Assembly: GCF_001598435.1 (NCBI RefSeq)
Contig: NZ_BCYY01000025.1
Span: forward strand, 1 to 64,000
DNA from: Sphingomonas pituitosa NBRC 102491
Lineage (GTDB): Bacteria > Pseudomonadota > Alphaproteobacteria > Sphingomonadales > Sphingomonadaceae
Length of the DNA stretch: 64,000 nucleotides
Direction of reading: 5' to 3'
The position numbers and the translations under genes are program-made. Positions 17,158-25,219 of this stretch are shown one piece after another (positions within the stretch are counted from its first letter, which is position 1; every line of letters begins with the position of its first letter). Below the pieces are notes generated by a model. That model was not told the origin of the DNA and did not search any database. It worked only from the letters and a program-made list of their open reading frames with translations.

Positions 17158-19869
17158 TCATTGGTCGTCCGTGCCTTGCCTTTGCCGCCCGATGGAAACG
17201 CGGTCCAACGCCTCCGGAATCAGCGCCAGGTTCTGGATCGCGGCCAGCCCCCATTGCGAGGCGGCGTTGGTGGAGATGCCTGGCCATTCCACCCCGCCCC
17301 CGGGCAACGGCCGGCGCGGATCGCTGCGATGGAGCCCCAGCCCCGCATCGCCGGACAGGAACTCCTCCGCCGCCCGTGCAGCCAGCGCCGCGTCGCCGGC
17401 GGCGTGCGCGGCATAGGCGGTCAGTCGCGAGTGCGACTCGCGCAGGTTGCGCGGTCCGAAGGGTTCGCCCCATTTCGCCAGCCATTCCGCCTTGGGCGCA
17501 TTGTACCAGCGGCAATAGTCCAGCCATGCCGCACGATAGCGCGGGACGTCGAGCAGGCGCAGCAGTTCGGCATTGATCTCTACCGCGCCAAATACGGCAT
17601 TGAGGTGGGAAAGCTGGATCTTCGCACCGCGATCCAGGAACCGCCCGCTCGCCAGGTCGTAGGGCGCGCTGCCGGTCAGCCAGCCACGCGGCAGGCGGCC
17701 GATGCTGTCCATGCCTGCCACGATGCGGTCGCGCCATTTCCGATCGCCGGTGCGTTCCCATTCGGCGAGCCATGCCCCCGCCAGAACCGCCCAGGTGGTG
17801 CCGAACGTCATCTCGATCACCCCCGGCGGCAGCGGCTCGCGGGCGGCTCCCGGCACCTTGCGTCCGATTTCCACCGTGCGCAGCGCCTCGTGCGACGTGA
17901 CCAGGTCGCGCATCAGTTCCGCGGTGCGTTCGTCTGCGGTCAGATAGTGGAAGATGCGTCGATAGTTGGCGTTGCTGACGCGCGGCTGCTTCGAGCTGTC
18001 GCTCCAATGCTGCACCCCGTGGCGGGTGCCGAGCCCGGCGAAGCGGCCGAGATGATAGACATCCACCTCGCTGGTATGCCGCGTCATCGCTTCCGCGAGG
18101 CGAAATGCCTTCGGATCGCGGCTGCGCAGGGCAGCGGTCCACAGCCAGAGGTCCGGCGACAACTCGCTGTTCGCCCAGGCAAAGCCGCCGATATCGTAGC
18201 GCCACTGATGGCGATCGGAATCGTAGCTGTGCATCACGTCGCCATGATTCCAGAAGCCGTACCAGCTGCGGCGATCGACTTCGCCTGCGTAGAAGTCGAT
18301 CAGCCAGGCAAGCTGATCCTCGATGGCGGCGCGCATCGGGGTCGATCGATCCGGCAGTCCCCAGTCGCCGAATACCCCGGCAGCATGAAGCTGGGCAGGA
18401 TCGGCCATCAGCCGCGGCGGTTCTGCCGCGGTGCGGGCCAGCGCCTGGAGCCGTTCGGTCGGCGGTGTCGCGGGGAAGGCCCAGAGCATCAGCTCGCTGG
18501 TGCGTGCGATCCCCGTTGGTGAATCCCAGCCGGGTTCATAATCCTCATAGGTGATGTCCAGGCCTTGGTTCTGCGCCGCATAGCCTTCCATCCCCATGAC
18601 GCCGCGATAGCGCCGCAGGTCCATCGGCTGCGCGCGGGGGGACCACAGCCAGGCGCAGAGCCGCGCGGCGCTGCCGGCTGCCCCCTCGATCTCCAGCTCG
18701 GTCGGGTGGCGCTGCCAGAACCACCGCGCCGCGATCGCCGCCCCGCCCCAGGGCGAGCCGACATAGGCCAGGCCGGGGGCACGCCGCCCCTCCCCTGCGT
18801 CGATCCAGGCCATGTCGGTGCCGGTACGCTTGGCAAGGGTGAAGCCGTTGGCCGATGCCTGCAGCAGGCGGAACGCATCCCATGCCGGGATCCGCTCCAG
18901 CAGGCTGCCCACCGGCGCCCGCATCTGCGCCACGGGCGGAACCGGCCGTCCGGCAACCTGTGCAGATCGAAATGCTGCTCCAGGGTCCCGGCGCAGCCCG
19001 GTGAGCGGGCGCACGGCCTCCGTGAACATCGTTTCCGGGGCGGTGGCAAAGCGGACATGCCGGTCGTGCAGCGCGCCACGCATCGGCACGGTCGCGGCGA
19101 GGCCGATGCCGGATACGAAGAATTTCTCGGGATCGACATCGTGCACGAAGCTGTGAACGATGCGAAGACCCTGCGAGCCGGCGAAACACTCGATGCGGAC
19201 GGTGAACGGCAGGAGCTTGTGATCGCCGTCGCGATGGTGCCCCTGCACCCGGATGACCGCCCGTACGGGGCCGCTCTGCTCGACGTCGGCGCGTTCGATG
19301 ACGCCCACCAGCGGTACGCGTTGCCCCTCCGGCGTACCGAGTCGCAGTTCCCCGGTGAGCTGAACCGCCTCAAGCAGCGTCGTGCCGTCTCCGCCCTGCG
19401 CGTGCAGCAATGTCGACCCGCTCCGGGCAATACGCCAGGAGAGGCCGCCGGTCCGCACCAGGATGGCGTCTGCGTTGGTCTGCACCTGGACGGGCGCCTC
19501 CGGCAGGCGGGGCTTGCCGGGCGATATCCGAACGCCTGCTGGCGCCTTATCAAGGGCTGGCAGCGCATGTCCGGTCCATTTGCAGGATCCGTCCGGCCAA
19601 TAGGCCAGTGGCCAGCTTTGCAGCGGGAGGGCGGTTCCATCGGGAGCGTTCGCGGCAAGGATGGTGTCGCGGCGAAGGAGTCCCTTCGGCCAGGTCATCC
19701 CCCAGCACGTACCTTCGAGGAAATCCGCCGGGGGGGCACCGTCTATCCAGGCTGCGTCAGCGAAAGGAAGACCAGAGGGAGCGGGGGTCCCGCTAGCCTC
19801 GGCGCTGAGCAACACAGGAAGGGTTGCGCCTGCTTGCAGGATGCGGCGCCGGCCGATCGGGTGGTGCAT
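17158..19869 (-). CDS. Exo-rhamnogalacturonan lyase family protein (PL26-like), Tat-exported
   Basis: A 903-aa protein with a twin-arginine signal (HPIGRRRILQAGATLPVLLSA), so it folds before export. The mature chain starts with beta-rich domains (GLPFADAAWIDGAPPADF, then a WRIARSGSTLLHAQGGDG region) and continues into an (alpha/alpha)-barrel-like part rich in Trp and Tyr (RRSWYGFWNHGDVMHSYDSDRHQWRYDIGG is read in pieces at about residues 540-570). This layout and length match bacterial YetA/PL26-type exo-lyases acting on rhamnogalacturonan-I chain ends. The start at 19869 is chosen for the Tat motif. Palindromic CCACATTGTGG sits 56 bp upstream. Assignment to PL26 is by resemblance, not by a search. 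Confidence 0.62.
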   Translation of the reverse strand: MHHPIGRRRILQAGATLPVLLSAEASGTPAPSGLPFADAAWIDGAPPADFLEGTCWGMTWPKGLLRRDTILAANAPDGTALPLQSWPLAYWPDGSCKWTGHALPALDKAPAGVRISPGKPRLPEAPVQVQTNADAILVRTGGLSWRIARSGSTLLHAQGGDGTTLLEAVQLTGELRLGTPEGQRVPLVGVIERADVEQSGPVRAVIRVQGHHRDGDHKLLPFTVRIECFAGSQGLRIVHSFVHDVDPEKFFVSGIGLAATVPMRGALHDRHVRFATAPETMFTEAVRPLTGLRRDPGAAFRSAQVAGRPVPPVAQMRAPVGSLLERIPAWDAFRLLQASANGFTLAKRTGTDMAWIDAGEGRRAPGLAYVGSPWGGAAIAARWFWQRHPTELEIEGAAGSAARLCAWLWSPRAQPMDLRRYRGVMGMEGYAAQNQGLDITYEDYEPGWDSPTGIARTSELMLWAFPATPPTERLQALARTAAEPPRLMADPAQLHAAGVFGDWGLPDRSTPMRAAIEDQLAWLIDFYAGEVDRRSWYGFWNHGDVMHSYDSDRHQWRYDIGGFAWANSELSPDLWLWTAALRSRDPKAFRLAEAMTRHTSEVDVYHLGRFAGLGTRHGVQHWSDSSKQPRVSNANYRRIFHYLTADERTAELMRDLVTSHEALRTVEIGRKVPGAAREPLPPGVIEMTFGTTWAVLAGAWLAEWERTGDRKWRDRIVAGMDSIGRLPRGWLTGSAPYDLASGRFLDRGAKIQLSHLNAVFGAVEINAELLRLLDVPRYRAAWLDYCRWYNAPKAEWLAKWGEPFGPRNLRESHSRLTAYAAHAAGDAALAARAAEEFLSGDAGLGLHRSDPRRPLPGGGVEWPGISTNAASQWGLAAIQNLALIPEALDRVSIGRQRQGTDDQ

Positions 19870-19905
19870 GCTCGTGTCCTCCAGCGGTATCCCGCTTGCC
19901 TTTAG

Positions 19906-19935
19906 CCACATGTGAGACGGTGGGCCACATTGTGG
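19906..19935. promoter_or_regulatory. Candidate operators upstream of the PL26-like gene
   Basis: Two motifs lie 37-66 bp before the start codon: CCACATGTGAGA (19906-19917) and the perfect odd-centred palindrome CCACATTGTGG (19925-19935). The latter matches CCACATAGTGG (complement of 47521-47531) except at the centre. They are candidates for a shared pectin/rhamnose repressor site. Confidence 0.4.
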
Positions 19936-20148
19936 TTGATTGCTTGCGCTGAAGCAATTGTTTGTGCCCTGTCGGCATTGGGGCTGAATGTTGGGAGTTC
20001 GGCTTGGGCCGGCGGGTCGCATCAGGTCCAGGCGGCGGGGTTCGGCCCTTCTCCCTTTCTCGAAAAATGAAGAACTCGCAGAGGGGTTAGAGGGTTTGTT
20101 GAATCGTTAGGGAGTTACCGACCGCAGCTTCGGCACGCGAATCGCGGC
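19936..20148. other. Gap between the PL26-like gene and the iterons
   Basis: No supported gene. It includes the inverted sequence TGCTTGCGCTGAAGCA near 19941 and a slightly AT-richer run around 20055-20115 just before the iterons, which could help strand opening at the origin. Confidence 0.35.
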
Positions 20149-20280
20149 ATTCCCACGATTCGCGACATTTCGGCTGTTCCCGTTGTGTCGTGCGTTGGTT
20201 CCCGAAGGATCGACGGCAGCGTTCCCGATAGATCGATAGGGCGTTCCGAGAGGATCGATTATGGTTCCGGAAGTGTCGAA
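20149..20280. repeat. Iteron array (probable plasmid replication origin)
   Basis: Six imperfect direct repeats about 17 bp long start at 20149, 20176, 20198, 20221, 20243 and 20264, with steps of 27, 22, 23, 22 and 21 bp. The consensus is GTTCCCGAAGGATCGAT-like; units 3 and 4 (GTTCCCGAAGGATCGAC, GTTCCCGATAGATCGAT) are closest. About two helical turns per step is typical of Rep-binding iterons. A DnaA-box-like CCATCCACA (20286-20294) follows directly. The array lies 3' of the rep gene. Confidence 0.7.
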
Positions 20281-20420
20281 ACCTGCCATCCACAAGCCTG
20301 ATTGCAGCACTCGCATCGAGAGACGGGTGGGGGATTGAATCACTTGACGGGGAAACCGGACCGAAGAGGTTCAAAGAATGCTGTCCCAGCTGCTTCGTGA
20401 CGCCAGCGTTGCAATGCAGC

Positions 20421-20436
20421 CCGACACTTCGGGAAC
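20421..20436 (-). repeat. Inverted iteron copy
   Basis: The complement of this stretch reads GTTCCCGAAGTGTCGG, a seventh unit in opposite orientation to the six at 20149-20280 and nearest the rep stop codon. Single inverted iterons beside a direct array are known from other Rep-controlled origins, where they take part in copy control or autoregulation. Confidence 0.5.
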
Positions 20437-20493
20437 GCTAGCGCGCTTCGGGGAAAGCGCAGGACGCACGACAGAATGCCCAGACCGCCGTCA

Positions 20494-21702
20494 TCAGCGC
20501 AGCTGGTGCTTGTTGCGGGCGTGCCACTGCCGGACAAAGCCCAGAAAGGCGTTCTGGTAGTTGGCCGGCGTACGGGCGGGATCTCCCTCCACCCAGTCTC
20601 GGAACTGCCGATGGAGTTCCTGATAGTCCCAACCGGGGCATTCCTGCCGGAGCTGGTGGAGCGTTGCGTCGGTTACCATCCCGCTCGAGCCACGGTTGGC
20701 GAGGCCGGTCAGCGAGCGGCGGATCATCGCGCGCGCGTCGGGGACGACTGGGCCCAGGTCCTCGTCCTGGGAGGCCGAGGAACCTTCGGGAGCAGCTTTG
20801 GCGGGTTTGCGGGTCGCAGGCGTCGGCGTCGGCGTGGCGGTGCGGGCGGCCGGCGCCCCCTCCCCTTCGGCCCTGCGGCGCATGCGAAGGCTGGGCTCGC
20901 GCTTGCCGGCCGGCGTCTCCAGCGAGAGCGTATAGCCCGGCAACTCGTCGCGCTCGACGATCTTGGCAATTTCGAACTTGAACCGACGATACTGGCCTTC
21001 GGCCCCGGACTTCTCGAACAGCGTCGGCATCGAGATCGCGAACCCCGCCTCCCCTGCCCCGCCCGCATGCTTGCGCGCGACCTTGTACAGCCACCGCTCG
21101 CGGCCACCGGTCAAATCGAAATAGGCGCGATCGATCGACAGGACGCCGCCCGTCATCAGCACGCCTTCGTAGAACCAGCTCGACAGTTCGATCGTCATGC
21201 CGCGTGAGCGCTCGGTCCGCTCGTCGACGAGCTGAGTCCAGCCGTCCAGCCAGCTGAACGTCGCCTCGCGGCGGTTCTCGGCGCGGATGTTGGTCTTGAT
21301 GGTCGTGGCGACCAGCCTGTCGAGCGACTGGCCGAGAAGCTCGTAGGCGCGGCCGGTGGTCGGGCGGCCGATGGCGCGCAGCAGGTCGTACGGCATCAGG
21401 TGGAGCTTTCGCGGAATGTCGTTGCGGCCGCGCCGTGCCATGTCGGCCAGCACGCTGGCGCAATAGATCAGGATGTCGGCATCCCAGATCGTCGCCATTC
21501 CATAGTCCGGGTTGGCGGACACGTGCACCCACAGCTTGCCGTCGGGGCTGCGATAGTCGATCGGCTTTACCCGCTTGGTCTTGGCCAGACTGAAGAAGGG
21601 GCGCTCCATCATCTCGCGTTGGTCGCGCAGCGGCATGTCCGCAAGATAGGGGAGGAACAGGTCGAACTGTTCCGGAATCGACTGGCGGTCGGCCTGGGTC
21701 AT
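20494..21702 (-). CDS. repA: Replication initiator protein (RPA/RepA type)
   Basis: A 402-aa initiator of the alphaproteobacterial RPA family (plasmid replication initiator A). The opening MTQADRQSIPEQFDLFLPYL, the segment RDQREMMERPFFSLAK and the core KRVKPIDYRSPDGKLWVHVSANPDYGMATIWDADILIY (read in pieces) are typical. A basic, proline- and alanine-rich linker around residues 258-290 separates it from a C-terminal helical domain. It would bind the iterons at 20149-20436 and recruit host factors. It follows parB by 166 bp that carry two parS-like palindromes, giving the order parA-parB-rep as in repABC-like cassettes. The ATG is at 21702. Confidence 0.85.
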   Translation of the reverse strand: MTQADRQSIPEQFDLFLPYLADMPLRDQREMMERPFFSLAKTKRVKPIDYRSPDGKLWVHVSANPDYGMATIWDADILIYCASVLADMARRGRNDIPRKLHLMPYDLLRAIGRPTTGRAYELLGQSLDRLVATTIKTNIRAENRREATFSWLDGWTQLVDERTERSRGMTIELSSWFYEGVLMTGGVLSIDRAYFDLTGGRERWLYKVARKHAGGAGEAGFAISMPTLFEKSGAEGQYRRFKFEIAKIVERDELPGYTLSLETPAGKREPSLRMRRRAEGEGAPAARTATPTPTPATRKPAKAAPEGSSASQDEDLGPVVPDARAMIRRSLTGLANRGSSGMVTDATLHQLRQECPGWDYQELHRQFRDWVEGDPARTPANYQNAFLGFVRQWHARNKHQLR

Positions 21703-21733
21703 GTAACCTCGGGATTGGGATGGGGCAGGGGGT

Positions 21734-21749
21734 GTTTCCCCGGGGAAAC
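21734..21749. promoter_or_regulatory. parS-like palindrome 1
   Basis: GTTTCCCCGGGGAAAC is a perfect 16-bp palindrome in the rep-parB spacer. It keeps the GTTTC...GAAAC arms of the canonical bacterial parS (TGTTTCACGTGAAACA) with a six-base CCCGGG centre in place of four bases. An identical copy lies 115 bp away. Confidence 0.7.
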
Positions 21750-21848
21750 GGGGCGGGCGCCGCTAGATGACTCGACAGCCCGAACGGATCGAAGGCGGGG
21801 GCGGGGGACGGGTCTCCCGGGGAAGCGGGCGTCGCCGTTGCAGCGCGC

Positions 21849-21864
21849 GTTTCCCCGGGGAAAC
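21849..21864. promoter_or_regulatory. parS-like palindrome 2
   Basis: Second exact copy of GTTTCCCCGGGGAAAC, ending 5 bp from the parB stop codon. A degenerate third element (GTCTCCCGGGGAAGC, 21812-21826) lies between the two copies. Clustered sites of this type beside parB are the expected centromere of a ParAB system. Confidence 0.7.
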
Positions 21865-21868
21865 ATGC

Positions 21869-22951
21869 TCACCGCTGCAGCCCGCGGCCTTCGCGCTCGA
21901 GCTGGGCGAGCGCTTCGCGGAAGGCGGTGACCAGATGCTCGTGCTCGGCTCCGGACCCGGCGTGCAGCCGTACCGTCACTCCTTGGCGGTTGACCGACAG
22001 GACGCTGAGTGCGGTCCGCCCTCCCGGCATCGCCCAGGAGAACATCTCCTCCGCCTCCTGCGGACCGGCAGGGGCGGCGAGGAGGCGGCGGAGCACGTCG
22101 GTTGCGACGATCGCCGCCTGACCCCTGGACCGACGGTCCCCCTGTTCGCGCGCCAGCAGGCGTGCTTCCGCGAGGATGGCCTTGGCGGCAGTCTTGTCGT
22201 CCAGCGACTGGGCCAGCGGATAGGCCGGCTTCAGCTGCACGTCGGACGGCGAGGCGAATGCCGCGATGACCGTGTCCGGAATGCCTGCCACCTTGATCAT
22301 CTTGGACAGCCAGCCCTTGGACAGCTTCAGCCGCTCCGCCATGCGCGTGAGGTGGTTGCCATAATGATTGCGAAGCGCCTCGGCATAGTTGCGCGCGCGC
22401 TCGAGGTCCGACACGTCCTTGCGGGCGCGGTTCTCCAGATCGGCGAGACGGAAGGCGGCCTCGTCATCCAGCTGGGCAACCTGCGCCACGAACTGCATGT
22501 CGGGATAGCTGTTGGCGCGCAGCCAGGAAATGGCGAAGTGCCGCCGCGTTCCGGCGATCACTTCATAGTCATGGTCCGGATCGCCATCGATGCGGCGGAC
22601 CACGGCGGGCACCTTCTGGCCATTTTCCGCGACGATCGAGTCGATCAGCTCGCGGACATTCTCCTCCGAAAGATCGGCATAGACGCGAGCGTTGCCCGGC
22701 CAGATGCGCACCCGTGCCGGGTCGAGCAGCAGCTGGGTGACCTGACGTACCTCTCCGGAGGCGACGCGGGCCAGTGCCGATTCGCGGCCGAGCAGCGTGG
22801 TGCCGCGAGTGCGGGCCAGCCGCGCCGGCGCTTCCGGCTCGGGCGCGGGCGCCGAATCCGATGCGGCGGGCATGGCCGCCGCGCTCGTCACTTCTGCCGC
22901 AGCTTCCTCCGCCAGCAGGTCCGCGAGATAGTCTTTCTGGGTACGTGCCAC
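21869..22951 (-). CDS. parB: ParB-family centromere-binding partition protein
   Basis: A 360-aa protein. Following an Ala/Pro-rich N-terminal region of about 50 residues comes a ParB N-terminal (CTPase) domain with the GTRRHFA box, then a helix-turn-helix region (RMAERLKLSKGWLSKMIKVAGIP) for parS recognition, and a C-terminal dimerisation segment. The start codon is GTG, preceded by AGAAGGGC. It overlaps nothing and lies 31 bp after parA. It would load on the 16-bp palindromes just downstream and work with ParA to segregate the replicon. Confidence 0.9.
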   Translation of the reverse strand: MARTQKDYLADLLAEEAAAEVTSAAAMPAASDSAPAPEPEAPARLARTRGTTLLGRESALARVASGEVRQVTQLLLDPARVRIWPGNARVYADLSEENVRELIDSIVAENGQKVPAVVRRIDGDPDHDYEVIAGTRRHFAISWLRANSYPDMQFVAQVAQLDDEAAFRLADLENRARKDVSDLERARNYAEALRNHYGNHLTRMAERLKLSKGWLSKMIKVAGIPDTVIAAFASPSDVQLKPAYPLAQSLDDKTAAKAILAEARLLAREQGDRRSRGQAAIVATDVLRRLLAAPAGPQEAEEMFSWAMPGGRTALSVLSVNRQGVTVRLHAGSGAEHEHLVTAFREALAQLEREGRGLQR

Positions 22952-22982
22952 GGTTCAGCCCTTCTGCCCGGCGGCGGCGCGA

Positions 22983-24182
22983 TCAGGCCGCTTCATTGAC
23001 GACATCCTCTTCGCTGGCCGGTGCCACCCGGCCCCAGTTGCGGCGCACCAGCGCCTCGACCTGGCCGAGCGCCTCGTCGAGATTGGCCTTGCAGCGCTTG
23101 TGGGTGCGGGCAGTGCCGATCGGGCGATCGAGTTCGTAGATCGACATCATCCGCATCGCCGCATGGCTGATCTCGGCCGATTCGAGGATGGGCACCGGCA
23201 GCAGGGCGGGCCCGAACGCCTGCTCCATGATCTGCCGGACCATTGCATGGCTGGGATCGTTGCCGTCGAACTTCGAACAGATCAGCCGCACGAAATCATA
23301 TCGCACCTCGATGCCCGCTTCGGTCAGCTGGTGGAGCACCTGGTCCATCATCGACAGGAACTGGACGGTGGAGCAGAAGTCCGGCGTGGTCGCGGCCAAC
23401 GGGACCAGAAGCGCGTTCGCCGCCTGCATCACCGCAAGGCTGATCGTGCCCAGCGCAGGCGGGGGATCGAGGATCACCACGTCATAGTCGCGGGCGAGGT
23501 CGCTCAAGCCTGCCTTGAGCTTGCGGAAGCGGGTCGCCAGGATCGAACCGCCATCGGCGCCGGCGGCGGCCAGCTCATATTCCACGTCGAACAGCTCGAG
23601 GTTGGACGGGATCAGGTCGACATTCGGCCACGGCGTCTTCTTCACCGCATAAAGCAGATCGGCCTGAGTCGGGTCGATCGAGAGATAGGGGTAGAGCGTC
23701 TCTTCGCGGGTAATGTTGAAATGCGGATTGAAGCCGAACAGCGTCGTCGTCGTCGCCTGGCTGTCGCAATCCACCACCAGCACGCGGTAGCCCTGCACCG
23801 CGAAATAATGCGCGAGGTGGGTAGTGACCGTCGACTTGCCGACGCCGCCCTTGAAATTCTGTACGGCGATGATCGCAGGCACGTCGAGCGGCGCGCGGGC
23901 AGGGGAGGCGCCCAGCACCTGCCGCATGTTGAGCAGCTCCTCCACGGTGTAGCCGGGGCGACGACCATTCTCGCTCGGCGGCGGCGGCGGGAGCCTGCCG
24001 TCATCCTCCGCCATGCGAATGCGGTTGGTGGAGCAGCCGAGCAGTTGCGCAGCCTCGGCGATGCCGAAACGGACATGGAGCCCTTTGCGGCTTTCCGGTA
24101 GGAATGCCTTGCGACGCAGTCGTTCGATCATGCGTTCGCCTGCATCGGCAAGTTCGCTGATCCGCTCAATGTCTGAATGCAT
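22983..24182 (-). CDS. parA: ParA-family partition ATPase with N-terminal HTH
   Basis: A 399-aa type Ia ParA. Residues about 35-95 form a MerR/HTH-like DNA-binding region (RFGIAEAAQLLGCSTNRIRMAEDDGRL) used by this subtype to repress its own promoter. The deviant Walker A motif KGGVGKST is at 111-118, with the signature lysine, followed by VVDCDSQATTT (A') and VVILDPPPALG (Walker B). ParA would move ParB-parS complexes over the nucleoid. It is first in the parA-parB-rep order on the minus strand. A perfect palindrome GAATGCATTC overlaps the start codon. Confidence 0.92.
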   Translation of the reverse strand: MHSDIERISELADAGERMIERLRRKAFLPESRKGLHVRFGIAEAAQLLGCSTNRIRMAEDDGRLPPPPPSENGRRPGYTVEELLNMRQVLGASPARAPLDVPAIIAVQNFKGGVGKSTVTTHLAHYFAVQGYRVLVVDCDSQATTTTLFGFNPHFNITREETLYPYLSIDPTQADLLYAVKKTPWPNVDLIPSNLELFDVEYELAAAGADGGSILATRFRKLKAGLSDLARDYDVVILDPPPALGTISLAVMQAANALLVPLAATTPDFCSTVQFLSMMDQVLHQLTEAGIEVRYDFVRLICSKFDGNDPSHAMVRQIMEQAFGPALLPVPILESAEISHAAMRMMSIYELDRPIGTARTHKRCKANLDEALGQVEALVRRNWGRVAPASEEDVVNEAA

Positions 24183-24237
24183 TCGTGGCTCGCCCCGCGC
24201 GGTTGAATGAGTGTTGCGCTAGCTATGCACGAATTCG
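24175..24237. promoter_or_regulatory. parA promoter region with palindromes
   Basis: GAATGCATTC (24175-24184) overlaps the parA start codon. An inverted pair ATTCGTG (24181-24187) and CACGAAT (24228-24234) spans the probable promoter, and CGAATTCG lies at 24230-24237. These are candidates for the operator bound by the ParA HTH domain; no footprint evidence exists here. Confidence 0.4.
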
Positions 24238-24341
24238 TTCAAATCGACAAGCTGGACGGAAATTGATGCAATCCGCTTGCAGGCGATTGCTCACACACGT
24301 TCGCAAGACTATATTCGGACCATTAACGGTCTGAGGACGCC

Positions 24342-24623
24342 ATGCGCTACACGGAACAGGTCAAGCCGGTCAGCTATTTGAAGGCCAATGCGGCCGACGT
24401 GTTGCGTGGCCTCGCCGAGGGTGGGCCGCCGTTGGTGATTACCCAGAATGGCGAAGCGCGCGCGGTGCTGCAGGACGTGGCGAGCTATCAGGCCACGCAG
24501 GAGACCATGGCGCTGCTCAAGCTGCTGGCGCTCGGCACCCGCGATGTGGAGGCGGGACGTACCACGCCCGCGCGCGAGGCGATCGCGCGGCTGCGAAAGA
24601 GGCGAGGCACCCCGGCGGCATGA
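24342..24623 (+). CDS. Phd/YefM-type antitoxin
   Basis: A 93-aa antitoxin. The N-terminal Phd/YefM DNA-binding fold is recognisable from VKPVSYLKANAADVLRGLAEGGPPLVITQNGEARAVLQD; the C-terminal charged tail (after about residue 65) would wrap the toxin. The ATG follows GAGGAC and the stop overlaps the toxin start (ATGA). It is divergent from parA and stands beside the partition genes, consistent with post-segregational stabilisation of the replicon. Confidence 0.9.
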   Translation: MRYTEQVKPVSYLKANAADVLRGLAEGGPPLVITQNGEARAVLQDVASYQATQETMALLKLLALGTRDVEAGRTTPAREAIARLRKRRGTPAA

Positions 24624-24952
24624 ATGCTCGCTACACCGTCCACCTCACGGCGGGGGCGGAGACCGACCTTGCCGACATCCATGGCTGGATCGCAGTCAAT
24701 CGCTCGCTCGACCAGGCCGATGCATTCCTCGACATCATGCTGGCCAGGGTCGAGAGCCTGGAGACCTTTCCGGAGCGGGGCAGCGTGCCGGGCGAGCTGG
24801 ACGCGATCGGCGTACGCGAGTTTCGTCAGCTGGTCGAACCGCCCTATCGGCTGATCTACCGCCTGATCGTCGACCATGTCTTTGTCCTGCTCATCGCGGA
24901 CGGGCGACGCGATTTCCAGGCGCTGCTGGAACGCCGGCTGCTCACCGCCTGA
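24620..24952 (+). CDS. RelE/ParE-superfamily toxin
   Basis: A 110-aa toxin with the RelE/ParE fold: an N-terminal helix pair (TAGAETDLADIHGWIAVNRSLDQAD) and beta strands including REFRQLVEPPYRLIYRLIVDHVFVLLIADGRRDFQALL. The pattern of R..Y.IYR..dd.v.vl.v.hgRRd is typical. ParE-type toxins poison gyrase, RelE-type cleave mRNA; the absence of obvious RelE catalytic residues and the plasmid context slightly favour ParE. It overlaps the antitoxin by 4 nt. Confidence 0.88.
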   Translation: MNARYTVHLTAGAETDLADIHGWIAVNRSLDQADAFLDIMLARVESLETFPERGSVPGELDAIGVREFRQLVEPPYRLIYRLIVDHVFVLLIADGRRDFQALLERRLLTA

Positions 24953-24961
24953 ACGCGACGG

Positions 24962-25219
24962 TCAGCCGTGCGACCAGCCGAACTGGCCGGCGGCGATCGC
25001 GGCCTGGGTGCGATTGCGGACGTTGAGCTTGCGCATGACCGCGGTCATGTGGACCTTCACCGTCGCTTCCGCCATGCCGAGTTCATAGGCAATCTGCTTG
25101 TTGAGCAGGCCGGAATGAACGCAGCGCAGCACCTGCATCTGCGTGGGCGTCAGCCGGGGCGGCGTGGAAGCCTCCAAGCCGGGGCGGTCAACCTGCTGTG
25201 TCTGAGTTTCGGCCTGCAT
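24962..25219 (-). CDS. Stand-alone LuxR-type HTH protein
   Basis: An 85-aa protein that is almost only a LuxR/GerE DNA-binding domain: LTPTQMQVLRCVHSGLLNKQIAYELGMAEATVKVHMTAVMRKLNVRNRTQAA (read in pieces, residues about 23-74). The NKQIA...S/A-E-TVK-H-...KL helix-turn-helix is well conserved. It lacks a receiver or ligand domain; the N-terminal 22 residues are Gln/Thr-rich and do not resemble one. It may be a decayed response regulator or a small orphan regulator. It converges on the toxin gene. Confidence 0.8.
   Translation of the reverse strand: MQAETQTQQVDRPGLEASTPPRLTPTQMQVLRCVHSGLLNKQIAYELGMAEATVKVHMTAVMRKLNVRNRTQAAIAAGQFGWSHG

Noticed and set aside
20087..20374. 95-codon minus-strand frame across the iterons
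   Set aside because: The coding pattern is explained by the repeats (recurrent Arg, Ser and Asn), there is no ribosome site, and origin function explains the sequence better.
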